Origin: Asaia bogorensis_B
GTDB lineage: Bacteria > Pseudomonadota > Alphaproteobacteria > Acetobacterales > Acetobacteraceae
Direction: 5' to 3' (one strand)
NCBI RefSeq assembly: GCF_900465315.1
Contig: NZ_UBIX01000007.1
Length of the DNA: 64,000 nucleotides
Below, one piece after another: positions 19,001-28,900 of the stretch. Below the pieces are notes generated by a model, which had not been told where the DNA came from, ran no database searches, and saw nothing but the letters and a program-made list of their open reading frames with translations. How positions within the stretch are numbered: position 1 is the stretch's first letter; each line of letters opens with the position of its first letter. A program made the position numbers and the translations under genes.

Positions 19001-20237
19001 CCGGGGTCGGCGGCTCACCGGGGCGCATGATGCGATAGATATCGATCAGCGCTTCGTCGCGGCGGTTGTTCTTGTCCACGGCCAGCGTGTTGCGAATCCA
19101 GGGGCCATGGGAGGAGTCGACGGCAAGCATCGGCAGCTCGGTAACGCCCGATTCCTCGAGCGCTTCGAGGCGTGCTTCGGTCAGCTCTTCGCCGGCCTCG
19201 GCATAGATCTCGCCGGTGTTCTCATTAACGAGATCCTGCGCGATGAAGCGGCCCAGCAGATCTGCGCGACCAACGAGCACGTCCTTGGTCGTTTCCGCGA
19301 TCTTGCGGCACATGCGCGCGGTCAGCTTGGCGTCAGCCTCGGCCACCACTTCACCGGTATCGGCGTCGTACAGCGGCTCAAGCAGCTTCATGCCACGGAA
19401 GGCTTCGGGGTCGAACGGACGGGCCCAGCCCTTCGGCATGCGCGTGAACGGCACGGTGCCGTAGAAATAGGCCAGGATTTCGTCCTGATCCATGCCACGG
19501 ATGCCAAGCGCCTCGACATCACCACCTTCGGCAGCCTTGGCAGCGCGGGCAGCGATGGAGTGCTCGCCCTCGAGGGCATAAAGCAGGGTCGTGACCGGCA
19601 GCTTGCGCTTGCGGTCGATACGCACATAGATCAGGTCCTTGGCGTCGAATTCGAAATCGAGCCATGAACCACGGTACGGAATGACGCGGGCAGCGAAGAG
19701 ATACTTGCCGGAAGAATGTGTCTTGCCCTTGTCGTGATCGAAGAACACGCCGGGGCTGCGATGCATCTGGCTGACAATGACGCGCTCGGTGCCATTGATG
19801 ATGAACGTGCCGTTATCGGTCATGAGCGGCATGTCGCCCATGTAAACCGGCTGCTCCTTGATGTCGCGGATCGAGCGTGAGCCCGTATCCTCATCCACAT
19901 CCCAGACGATCAGACGCAGAATGACCTTCAGCGGCGCAGCAAAGGTCAGCCCGCGCTGGATGCATTCCTCGACATCATATTTCGGCTCTTCGAGTTCATA
20001 GGAAACGAACTCGAGACGGCCACGTCCCGCAAAATCGTTGATCGGGAAAACCGACCGGAACACTTCCTGAAGACCCGTCTGCTGACGGCTGTCAGGCGCC
20101 ACGTTCATCTGAAGGAACGTCTCATAGCTTGCGCGCTGCACGTCAATCAGGTTGGGCATCGGCGCCACTTCGGGGATCCGCCCGAAGCTCTTGCGAATCC
20201 GCTTGCGTCCTGTGAACGATTTGGTGATTGCGTTCAT
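16062..20237 (-). CDS. rpoB: DNA-directed RNA polymerase subunit beta
   Basis: Beta (1391 aa) is the second large catalytic subunit. The rifampicin-binding region reads [20 protein letters not shown] then [13 protein letters not shown], keeping the residues whose change usually gives resistance, so a sensitive form is expected. The C-terminal block [15 protein letters not shown] and the end [11 protein letters not shown] are also typical. It follows rplL after 238 nt, a gap with an attenuator-like hairpin, as in other rplJL-rpoBC operons. Confidence 0.97.
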   Translation of the reverse strand: [1391 protein letters not shown]

Positions 20238-20387
20238 CTATCCCTGCCCTCTCGCACCAGACCTTCGGGTCGTCCACATGGCAGGAAGCCTGTCATGGCG
20301 GGCGACCGGAACGACCGGTACCGTGAATTCACATTGTTGTTGCGTGACAACCGGCCCTTATACAGGGTTTGTCCGCAACGGCAAATC

Positions 20388-20415
20388 GGGCGGAAACCCG
20401 AAAGGATTTCCGCCC
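20388..20415 (-). terminator. Attenuator-like hairpin between rplL and rpoB
   Basis: GGGCGGAAA (20388-20396) pairs perfectly with TTTCCGCCC (20407-20415), and the loop itself can close by CC/GG. It starts 60 nt after the rplL stop. By position it is the counterpart of the E. coli rplL-rpoB attenuator that gives more L7/L12 than polymerase. The function here is inferred. Confidence 0.6.
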
Positions 20416-20475
20416 TGACCTGTCTCAATCCACAACCGGCCCCGCCCAAAAGCGAAGCGCGGTCTGTGGGCTTGA

Positions 20476-20850
<375 letters not shown>

Positions 20851-20928
20851 GATGATGGTCCTATATGGTAACTGGTTTTCGATTCACAACCCGCGCTCCT
20901 GAAGAGGAGCGGTGCTGCGTAAGACAAT

Positions 20929-21453
20929 TCAGGCGGCTTCGCCGGTCTTGGCATAGGCGCCGAAAACGCGAGCAAGCTGGCCAGCCGGAGCCTGGACAAC
21001 GCCTGCGATACGCGTAGCGGGGGTAGAAATCATACCCACCAGCTGCGCACGCAGTTCGTCCAGCGACGGCAGTGCGGCAAGAGCCTTGACACCATTCGCA
21101 TCAAGCGTCTGGCTACCAAGGGCGCCACCGAGCACCACAAGCTTCTCATTCGTCTTGGCGAACTCGACGATCGCCTTCGCGACTGCAACCGGATCCTCAG
21201 ACCACGCAAGCGCGGTCGGGCCCTTTAGCAGCGGAAGAATTCCGTCGAATTGGGTCCCATGCAGAGCGAGGCTGGCCAGCCGGTTTTTCGCAACCTTGTA
21301 CGTCGCACCCGCCGCACGAACGCGTCGACGCAGCTCCGTCACATCAGCTACCGTGAGACCTTTGTTTTCGGTCACGACAACCATGGACGTGCTGTTGAAC
21401 ACGTTGGCGAGGAATTCGACGAAGGCCCGTTTTTCCTGACGGTCCAAATCCAT
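20929..21453 (-). CDS. rplJ: 50S ribosomal protein L10
   Basis: L10 (174 aa) anchors L7/L12 dimers to the ribosome and in many bacteria represses its own mRNA. The segment VVTENKGLTVADVTELRR and YKVAKNRLASLAL are typical of the N-terminal rRNA-binding domain, followed by a C-terminal helix for L12. The start at 21453 has a GAGGAG ribosome-binding site. The 288-nt leader before it (21454-21741) is where an L10-binding structure would be expected. Confidence 0.95.
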   Translation of the reverse strand: MDLDRQEKRAFVEFLANVFNSTSMVVVTENKGLTVADVTELRRRVRAAGATYKVAKNRLASLALHGTQFDGILPLLKGPTALAWSEDPVAVAKAIVEFAKTNEKLVVLGGALGSQTLDANGVKALAALPSLDELRAQLVGMISTPATRIAGVVQAPAGQLARVFGAYAKTGEAA

Positions 21454-21741
21454 TCTCCTCGTCAGTCCGGAAACCTTGGCTTCCAGACCGGGTTACCCAT
21501 GGCACTTCCCCGCAATCGGAAAAGTACCGCTCGCCTGTCCATTCAATCGGAACCCAGCATTCCGGCAGGTTGCCCTACCCTTGTCTGCTGGCGCCCCGTC
21601 TCCCGCTCGCGGATCTCTCTCAAGATCCCTTAGACTGCCCCTTGGAACAGTACGCCCGGTCTCGGACAGGTTCGGAAGCGGGGAAATTTCCCCCACCCCT
21701 GCGCCACCGCACGGCCAGGCCGCACGGTGTCATCTCTCAAA
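21454..21741 (-). promoter_or_regulatory. rplJL leader region
   Basis: This 288-nt stretch between rplA and rplJ holds no gene. It includes a short hairpin (GGATC at 21611-21615 with GATCC at 21624-21628) and a palindrome GGGGAAATTTCCCC at 21680-21693. By position it should contain the L10(L12)4 binding leader known from other bacteria, but I could not identify the kink-turn motif by eye. Confidence 0.4.
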
Positions 21742-22434
21742 TCAGGCCGTGAACGACGCCACGTCGACGCGTACGCCCGGACCCATCGTGGAAGACAGGG
21801 CTGCCTTCTTCAGATAGGTGCCCTTGGCGCCAGTCGGACGAGCCTTCTGGACGGCATCGACCAGAGCCTTGATGTTCTCGACCAGCTTGTCTTCACCGAA
21901 GGAAGCCTTGCCGATACCGGCATGGATGATACCGGCCTTCTCGGCGCGGTACTCGACCTGGCCGGACTTGGCTGCCTGAACGGCACCCTTCACGTCCATG
22001 GTCACCGTGCCCAGACGGGGGTTCGGCATCAGGCCACGCGGGCCGAGGATCTTACCCAGACGACCGACCAGCGCCATCATGTCCGGGGTCGCAATGCAGC
22101 GATCGAACTCGATTTCACCGTTCTGGATCTTCTCGGCCAGATCTTCTGCACCGACAACTTCCGCACCGGCTGCCGTGGCTTCTTCAGCCTTCGGGCCGCG
22201 GGCGAACACGCCAACGCGCAGGGTCTTGCCCGTGCCGTTCGGCAGCGAGATCAGACCACGAACCATCTGGTCAGCGTGGCGAGGATCGATGCCGAGGTTC
22301 AGCGAGATTTCGATGGTCTCGTCGAACTTGGCCTTGGCGTTACCCTTGACCAGAGCAACAGCTGCGGACAGGTCGTACTGCTTGTCGGTGTCAACCGTCG
22401 CGCGGGCGGCGTTCAGCCTCTTGTTCTTGGCCAT
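21742..22434 (-). CDS. rplA: 50S ribosomal protein L1
   Basis: L1 (230 aa) forms the mobile stalk at the E site and can repress the L11 operon. The segment FDETIEISLNLGIDPRHADQ, the block GKILGPRGLMPNPRLGTVT and the closing GPGVRVDVASFTA-like end are characteristic. It follows rplK after 4 nt. Length matches the family. Confidence 0.96.
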   Translation of the reverse strand: MAKNKRLNAARATVDTDKQYDLSAAVALVKGNAKAKFDETIEISLNLGIDPRHADQMVRGLISLPNGTGKTLRVGVFARGPKAEEATAAGAEVVGAEDLAEKIQNGEIEFDRCIATPDMMALVGRLGKILGPRGLMPNPRLGTVTMDVKGAVQAAKSGQVEYRAEKAGIIHAGIGKASFGEDKLVENIKALVDAVQKARPTGAKGTYLKKAALSSTMGPGVRVDVASFTA

Positions 22435-22438
22435 AGGA

Positions 22439-22873
22439 TCAGCCCTCCACCACGTTCAGACCCATCGACTTGGCCGAACCGGCCAGCATGCGCACAGCGC
22501 CGTCGATGTCATTCGCGTTCATGTCCTTGAACTTCTCTGCAGCGATCTCGCGCAGCTGCGCGGTCGTGACAGAACCAACAGCGGCAGCCTTGCCGACTGT
22601 CTGGCTGCCCTTGGAGACCTTGGCGGCCTTGAGCAGGAAGTAGGTGTTCGGCGGGGTCTTGGTGACGAAGCTGAACGTACGATCCGCATAGGCCGTGATA
22701 ACGACCGGGATCGGCATGCCAGGCTCGAGAGTCTGCGTCTTGGCGTTGAACTCCTTGCAGAACTGCATGATGTTCAGGCCGCGCTGACCCAGGGCCGGAC
22801 CGACTGGCGGCGACGGATTCGCCTTGCCTGCCGGGATCTGCAACTTGATGTAGCCAACGACTTTTTTGGCCAT
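22439..22873 (-). CDS. rplK: 50S ribosomal protein L11
   Basis: L11 (144 aa) forms the GTPase-associated centre with 23S rRNA and the stringent-response site. The proline-rich N-terminal block NPSPPVGPALGQRGLNIMQF and the C-terminal MNANDIDGAVRMLAGSAKSMG are canonical. It is the first gene of the rplKAJL-rpoBC block. The genes usually found upstream, nusG and secE, are not here; the RND efflux operon lies directly upstream instead. Confidence 0.96.
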   Translation of the reverse strand: MAKKVVGYIKLQIPAGKANPSPPVGPALGQRGLNIMQFCKEFNAKTQTLEPGMPIPVVITAYADRTFSFVTKTPPNTYFLLKAAKVSKGSQTVGKAAAVGSVTTAQLREIAAEKFKDMNANDIDGAVRMLAGSAKSMGLNVVEG

Positions 22874-22974
22874 ATCCGGGACTCCTTGATGGTTTGCCCG
22901 AACCGCGGTTCCAGTGAGGCGTTTGCGATCTTGCGATCGCTCATGCCTCTCCCGCGTTCCGAATGGGAGCGGCC

Positions 22975-23003
22975 CCTTAACGCCCCGCGGTCGGGGCTGT
23001 CAA
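22975..23003 (-). promoter_or_regulatory. Sigma70-type promoter of rplK
   Basis: On the minus strand a consensus TTGACA (-35, 23003-22998) is followed after exactly 17 nt by TTAAGG (-10, 22980-22975). The spacer contains the inverted repeat GCCCC/GGGGC (22982-22986 with 22993-22997), which may also act as the terminator hairpin of the upstream efflux operon. Transcription would begin near 22968, about 95 nt before rplK. Confidence 0.7.
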
Positions 23004-23011
23004 GTCTTTCG

Positions 23012-24634
23012 TCATCGCGCAGTGCCCGTTGCCGACAGGGGAGTCACCGCCGGAACGGCAGGTGTCGCGCCGGTTAGGTTCACATCGCTGGCGCTGTTGC
23101 GCGTGTCCACATCGCCTGCGGGTCGCGGGTGATGCAGCCCGTCATATTGCAGCACACCGAACGGATCGATGGACTTGACCGAAGGCAGGGCAGAACGATC
23201 CCAACCACCGCCAAGCGCCTTGATAAGGCGGACACTGGCCTGAAGCTGGATGGTCTGGGCCTGAACCGCATCAATACGCGCCACAAGGGCTGCCTGCTGC
23301 GCCACAACCACGTCGAGGTAATTGGTCAGCCCACCCGTGTAGAGCGCCATCGTCATGCGCTGCGTCCGCAACGCAGCGTCCACCGCGGCATATTGCTGCT
23401 TCTGCTGGTCAGCAAAGGCACTTGTCTGTGAGAGGCCGTCTTCCACATCCTGGAAAGCGGACAGAACGGTAGAGCGATAATGATCGGCACTTTCGCGATA
23501 CTGGGCCCAGGCACGCTGCAAGGCCGCGCGACGCAAGCCCCCGGTAAACAACGGCTCCACGGCCTGCACGCCGTAACTCCACATCGAGTTACCGAGGCTT
23601 GCGAGGTCGAAACCGTTATTCATGAAGCCACCATTCAGGCTGAAGGTGACATCCGGGTAGAACGCGGCCCGCGCGACGCCAATGGCGCGGCTATTCGCCG
23701 CCAGATTACGCTCGGCGGAGGCAATGTCGGGGCGTCGCTCAAGAAGCTGGGAGGGCAAACCGCTCGGAATGCGCAGGATGGAATAAGGCAGGACCTGCGT
23801 CGTGGAGGGGGCGATATGGAAGCTGCCGGGCACGGTGTTCACCATCACCGCTATGGCGTGTTCCAGCACCTGACGCTGGGCGCGGACATTGCTCTGAGAG
23901 GCCATCGTGGCGAAGAGCTGGTTTTCGGCTCGTGAAACGTCGAGCCCCGCCGCAATCGCTCCTGCCTGACGAAGCTGGGTGATCTTCACGGCGGTCTGAT
24001 AATAGCGAATCGAGTCGGCATACACGGCATACTGGGCATCCAGCCCGCGCAACCCGAGATAGTTCGATGCCAGCTCCGCCTCGAGCATCAGGCGCAGATT
24101 GGCGTAGTCGGCCGCACTGGCCTGCGCCATGTTCTTTTGCATACGTGTGGAATTGCGGATGCGGCTGAAGAAATCAGGCTCCCATGTCGCGGCACCACTG
24201 TAGAACACGCTCGACTCGGTTGTCGGCGAATTGGCATTGGCCCCGCGCCACAGACGGGTGAGCGACGTCTTGTTGTTCGACATCCCCGCTGAGCCATTGA
24301 GCTGTGGCGCCAGTTGCGCCTCTGTCTCACGTGCGATGTCGCGTGACTGGGTGAACACCTCCGCCTGAGCCTGCAGGTCGGGATTGGAGGCCAGCATCTT
24401 CTCCTCAAGAGCGTTCAGCTGGGCGTCATGAAAGACCTCCCACCATTTACCCTTGGGCACATCATCGGCCGGCTTGGCATCCACCAGAACGCCCTTCCCT
24501 TTCCACCCATCGGGATAGATGAATTTCGGGGCCTGATAATGCGGCGCGAGATCGCAGCCCGAAAGCAGGGCAAGGCAGAATACGGCCCCTGCGACACTGC
24601 CGCGCAGGGCGCGGCGTCTGGCGCTCGCGCTCAT
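23012..24634 (-). CDS. RND efflux outer-membrane factor, NodT family lipoprotein
   Basis: This 540-residue protein is an outer-membrane channel of the TolC/OprM class that completes a tripartite efflux pump. It has a lipoprotein signal with lipobox LLSGC (Cys27) and the NodT opening GCDLAPHYQAP. Two OEP repeats follow, with helical segments such as RRPDIASAERNLAANSRAIG and GGLTNYLDVVVAQQAALVAR. Its start overlaps the adaptor gene by four bases. The last gene of the efflux operon, it ends just before the rplK promoter. The transported compound cannot be told from sequence. Confidence 0.9.
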   Translation of the reverse strand: MSASARRRALRGSVAGAVFCLALLSGCDLAPHYQAPKFIYPDGWKGKGVLVDAKPADDVPKGKWWEVFHDAQLNALEEKMLASNPDLQAQAEVFTQSRDIARETEAQLAPQLNGSAGMSNNKTSLTRLWRGANANSPTTESSVFYSGAATWEPDFFSRIRNSTRMQKNMAQASAADYANLRLMLEAELASNYLGLRGLDAQYAVYADSIRYYQTAVKITQLRQAGAIAAGLDVSRAENQLFATMASQSNVRAQRQVLEHAIAVMVNTVPGSFHIAPSTTQVLPYSILRIPSGLPSQLLERRPDIASAERNLAANSRAIGVARAAFYPDVTFSLNGGFMNNGFDLASLGNSMWSYGVQAVEPLFTGGLRRAALQRAWAQYRESADHYRSTVLSAFQDVEDGLSQTSAFADQQKQQYAAVDAALRTQRMTMALYTGGLTNYLDVVVAQQAALVARIDAVQAQTIQLQASVRLIKALGGGWDRSALPSVKSIDPFGVLQYDGLHHPRPAGDVDTRNSASDVNLTGATPAVPAVTPLSATGTAR

Positions 24635-25911
24635 CGGCGCGCTCCATTCTCGTTGCCACCATCATCGTCTTCAGGTGCAGGCTGATGCGGTGCCGGCGCC
24701 ACGTTCTTGCGTGGGGCAGCAGTCGCATCATTATAGCCGCGGGTTGCAGGCACCACCTTGACCTCATCGCCTTCAAGCATATCCGCCGTGGGGTTGGCTA
24801 CGATCTGGTCCTTGTCCGAAATTCCACCAAGGATCTGGATCGTCATGCCATAGTTGATGCCGGTCTTTACATCGATCAGGTGGATACGGTTATCGACCAC
24901 CGTGGCAAGCTGCGTACCCTGGGCCCGGAAGATCAATGCGTTGACCGGCACGATCAGCACACCGGGCTCGCCCGGAGCGGTGAAATGAGCAGTGGCATAG
25001 GAATCCGGCCAGAGCGACCCGTCCTTGTTGTCCAGTTCCAGCTCGGTGGTGACCGTTCGCGTCGCGGCGTTGAAAGCCTGCGCTGTCGCCAGAAAGCTCG
25101 CATTGTAAACGCGACCGGGGAATTGCGGCAGGGTGAGCTTGGCCGCGAGCTTGTCGGAAATCACAGCTGCATAATCCTGCGGCACCGAGACGAACACGCG
25201 CATACGATGCGTGTCAGCCACGGTGAAGAGCTCTGACGCACTGCCACGGGAGTTCAGATCACCTCCGCCTGCATTCACATAGTCGCCCACGTTCACCAGA
25301 CGCGAGGTCACGATACCGTCGAACGGTGCCACGATGCGCTTGAAGTTTTCCAGGGCTTCGAAGCGTTCGACCTCATGCTGCGCCTGGTCAACCTGTGCTT
25401 TCTGTGCCGCAGCGTTAGCAGCCTGCACGTCGACTTCCTGACGAGACACAGCCTGCGTGTCACGCAGATCAGCCCAGCGCTTGGCAGTGATCACGGCCAG
25501 CTTGTAGCGTGCCAGAACCACATTGTAGTTGGCCTTGGCGGCCTCGTACTGGGCGTCAAGGCTTGGCGTACTGATTTCGGCCAACAGATCGCCCGATTTC
25601 ACGTGCGCTCCGTAGTCCTTGTACCACATCTTCACGTAGCCAGAGACCTGCGCATAAATCGGCGCCTGATACCATGCGGCCAGATTGGCGGGCAGATCGA
25701 GATGACGCTCGGCAGGGCTGGGCTGCGGATTGATCAGGCTCACCCGGGCACGCGCATTGTCGTCGGCCTCTTCACGCAGGGCACTGTAATGCATCGAGCG
25801 TTCAACGATGCCCCAGACCGCCAGAAGAACGGCAACACCCAGCACGATAAGAATGATAAGGCGGCCCCGCTTGCGGTTCGGCTCGGCACCTTGTTTTGGG
25901 TGCTGGGTCAT
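24631..25911 (-). CDS. RND efflux periplasmic adaptor (HlyD/AcrA family)
   Basis: The adaptor (426 aa) links the inner-membrane pump to the outer-membrane channel. One N-terminal membrane helix (about residues 18-38) anchors it. It is followed by the split biotinyl-lipoyl domain (QVSGYVKMWYKDYGAHVKSG and IVAPFDGIVTSRLVNVGDYV), an alpha-helical hairpin with alanine/glutamine-rich heptads, and a beta-barrel domain. A proline/asparagine-rich tail closes it. It overlaps both the permease and the outer-membrane factor genes by four bases, so the three are translated as a unit. Confidence 0.92.
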   Translation of the reverse strand: MTQHPKQGAEPNRKRGRLIILIVLGVAVLLAVWGIVERSMHYSALREEADDNARARVSLINPQPSPAERHLDLPANLAAWYQAPIYAQVSGYVKMWYKDYGAHVKSGDLLAEISTPSLDAQYEAAKANYNVVLARYKLAVITAKRWADLRDTQAVSRQEVDVQAANAAAQKAQVDQAQHEVERFEALENFKRIVAPFDGIVTSRLVNVGDYVNAGGGDLNSRGSASELFTVADTHRMRVFVSVPQDYAAVISDKLAAKLTLPQFPGRVYNASFLATAQAFNAATRTVTTELELDNKDGSLWPDSYATAHFTAPGEPGVLIVPVNALIFRAQGTQLATVVDNRIHLIDVKTGINYGMTIQILGGISDKDQIVANPTADMLEGDEVKVVPATRGYNDATAAPRKNVAPAPHQPAPEDDDGGNENGARR

Positions 25912-28900
25912 GCGTGGGCTCCCTCATCTCCGCGTTCACGCGGCTTTCTGTAATGAACAATGGCAAAAACACAGGGGACGAACAGGAGTGTCGCCGCCGT
26001 CGCCACCAGCAGGCCACCGATCACGGCCTTGCCGATCGGGGCATTGTCGGAATTGCTTATGGACATCGGCACCATGCCGATGATCATGGCCAGTGCTGTC
26101 ATCAGCACGGGGCGGATACGCTCATAACCCGCTTCGAGCGCCGCCTTGAGCGCATCGCCGTGCACCTCCATACGCTCACGCGCAAAGGAGATGACCAGAA
26201 TGGCGTTGGCCGTGGCTGTACCCATGCACATGATGGCTCCCGTCAAGGCGGGCACCGACAGCGATGTATGGGTCAGGAACAGGCTCCAGGCGATGCCGCC
26301 CAAGGCGCCTGGCAATGCCGTGATGATCACGAACGGATCAAGCCAGGACTGGAAGTTCACGACAATGATCAGATAGACAAGCGTGATCGACATCGCGAGA
26401 CCGATAATCAGCTGTGAATAGGCATCTGTCATCGTCACAGCCTGACCACGCACCACCAGATGCGAGCCGCGCGGCAATTCGGACCTCATGGAGTCCGCTA
26501 CGCGCTGCACCGACTTCGCGACTGTGCCCAGATCGATATCCTCATTCGATGCGTAGATATCGAACACCGGCATGATGTTGTAATGCGCAACCTCCGCCGG
26601 GGTCCCCGTCTGCTCGATTTCGGACAGGGCGCCCAGAAGCTGGGGCTGGGCATTGGTCGGGTTGCCGTCACCACGGTCAATCGGCACGGTCTTGAGATCA
26701 TTGAGCGTCTGCAGATAATTCGCCGGTGTCTGAACGTCGATTAGCTGCGCGACGCCTGAACTGTTCAGGAAGTACACCTGCCCGACCTGCGCCGAGCCCG
26801 AGAGCACGACGAGCGCGTTCTGGGCGATATCCTGCTCGGTAATACCGGTGCCCAGAGCAAAGCTCCGCTTCGCGTTGATGCTGAGCGTAGGCTGCGTCAT
26901 AGGCTGCTGGATCGAGACATCGGTGATGCCCGGGATCGTGGCCAGCTTGCGGCGGAGCTTCTTGGCAAAAGCAAAATTGCCGTAAAGGTCGCGGCCCACA
27001 ACCTGCACGTCCAGCGGTGCAGGCAGCCCGAAGTTCAGGATCTTGGCCGTGAGGTCGGCAGGCTGGAAAGTGATCTGTGTGCCGGGGAAGGCCTCGATCA
27101 GGCCCGCGCGAATCTTGCGACGGTACTCGGCGGTCGGGCTCTCGTCATTCTTGAGCGAGACAGTGATATCGCAGTCTTCGGTCCCTACGGTGGGGGTCGG
27201 GATAAAGGCCTGATTCAGCTGCGAGAACGGTAGGCCGCAATTGTTCAGTACGGCGTCGATCTGCCCGGGCAGGATCTCGTGCATCTTCTTCTCGATCAGC
27301 ACGGAAATCTTGCCGGATTCCTCCAGACGCGTCCCGATGGGGGCACGCATATGGAGTTGCAGTGTGCCGGACTTGATTTCAGGGAAGAAATCCTCACCCA
27401 CGAAGTAGTAGAGCCCCGTAGACAGGATCGACACGCCCATGAAGAACGGGACGAACTTCACGCGCTCCTCGATCAGACCAGCCAGCACGATCTTGTAGCG
27501 CTCGCGAAAGCGAAAGAACCCGCTCTCGAAGCCGCGCTGGAAGCGGCCGAAAAATCCCGGCTCCCTGCCGTCATCACCATGCTCATGCGCCGCGACCTGC
27601 GCCGCCAGCATCCAGTTGGCCATGGTCGGCACCAGCGTTCGCGACAGGATGAACGAGGCGATCATGGCGAAGATAATGGCCTCGGCCATCGGCATGAACA
27701 GCCACCCTGCCACGCCCGTCAGCTCGAAAAGCGGTAACCAGACGATACAGATACAGGTTGTCGAGACAAAGGTCGGCACCACGATCTGGTTGGCCGCATC
27801 GATGATGGCCATTTCCAGATCCTTGCCCATTTCCAGATGGGCGTCGATATTCTCGATCATGACGGTCGCATCATCAACGAGAATACCGACCGCCAAGGCC
27901 AGACCGCCGAGCGTCATCACATTGATCGACTGACCGGCCAGGCCCAGTCCGATCACGGAGCACAGAATGGCGAGCGGAATAGAGGTCGCCACGATCAGGG
28001 TAGACCGCCACGATCCCAGGAAGAGCAGCACAGCGAGGGACGTCAGCAGCGCGGCGATGATCATCTCGCGCACCACGTCCTCAACAGAGTCCTTAACGAA
28101 GCCTGAGGCGTCGGTCAGGATCTTGATGCTTGTCCCCTTGGGCAGTGTCTCGATCACCTGAGGCAAAAGCTTCTTGACGCCAGCCACCACATCANAGTCC
28201 GATCACGGAGCACAGAATGGCGAGCGGAATAGAGGTCGCCACGATCAGGGTAGACCGCCACGATCCCAGGAAGAGCAGCACAGCGAGGGACGTCAGCAGC
28301 GCGGCGATGATCATCTCGCGCACCACGTCCTCAACAGAGTCCTTAACGAAGCCTGAGGCGTCGGTCAGGATCTTGATGCTTGTCCCCTTGGGCAGTGTCT
28401 CGATCACCTGAGGCAAAAGCTTCTTGACGCCAGCCACCACATCAAGTGTCGAGGCATCGCCGCTTTTCATGATGACCATCATCACGGCCTGACGGCCTTT
28501 CACCAGCACCATATTGGCCTGTGGTGGACCCCCGCGATGCACATAAGCCACATCACGCAGATAGACGACAGAATTGCCAACCTGCTTGAGCGGCAGGTTG
28601 TTAAAGGTCTCCACCTCGCGGGGCTGGGCGTTGGTACGCACCATGTAGTCAAACGGACCAATGCGCTGATCACCTGCAGGCAACACGATATTCTGTTTGT
28701 TGAGCGCTGTGCTGACATCAACGGCAGAAAGATTATGGGCNACGGCCTTTCACCAGCACCATATTGGCCTGTGGTGGACCCCCGCGATGCACATAAGCCA
28801 CATCACGCAGATAGACGACAGAATTGCCAACCTGCTTGAGCGGCAGGTTGTTAAAGGTCTCCACCTCGCGGGGCTGGGCGTTGGTACGCACCATGTAGTC

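Noticed and set aside
21680..21693. Palindrome GGGGAAATTTCCCC as a terminator after rplA
   Set aside because: It has no loop and no T-run, and the operon must continue to rplJ. It is left as part of the rplJ leader.
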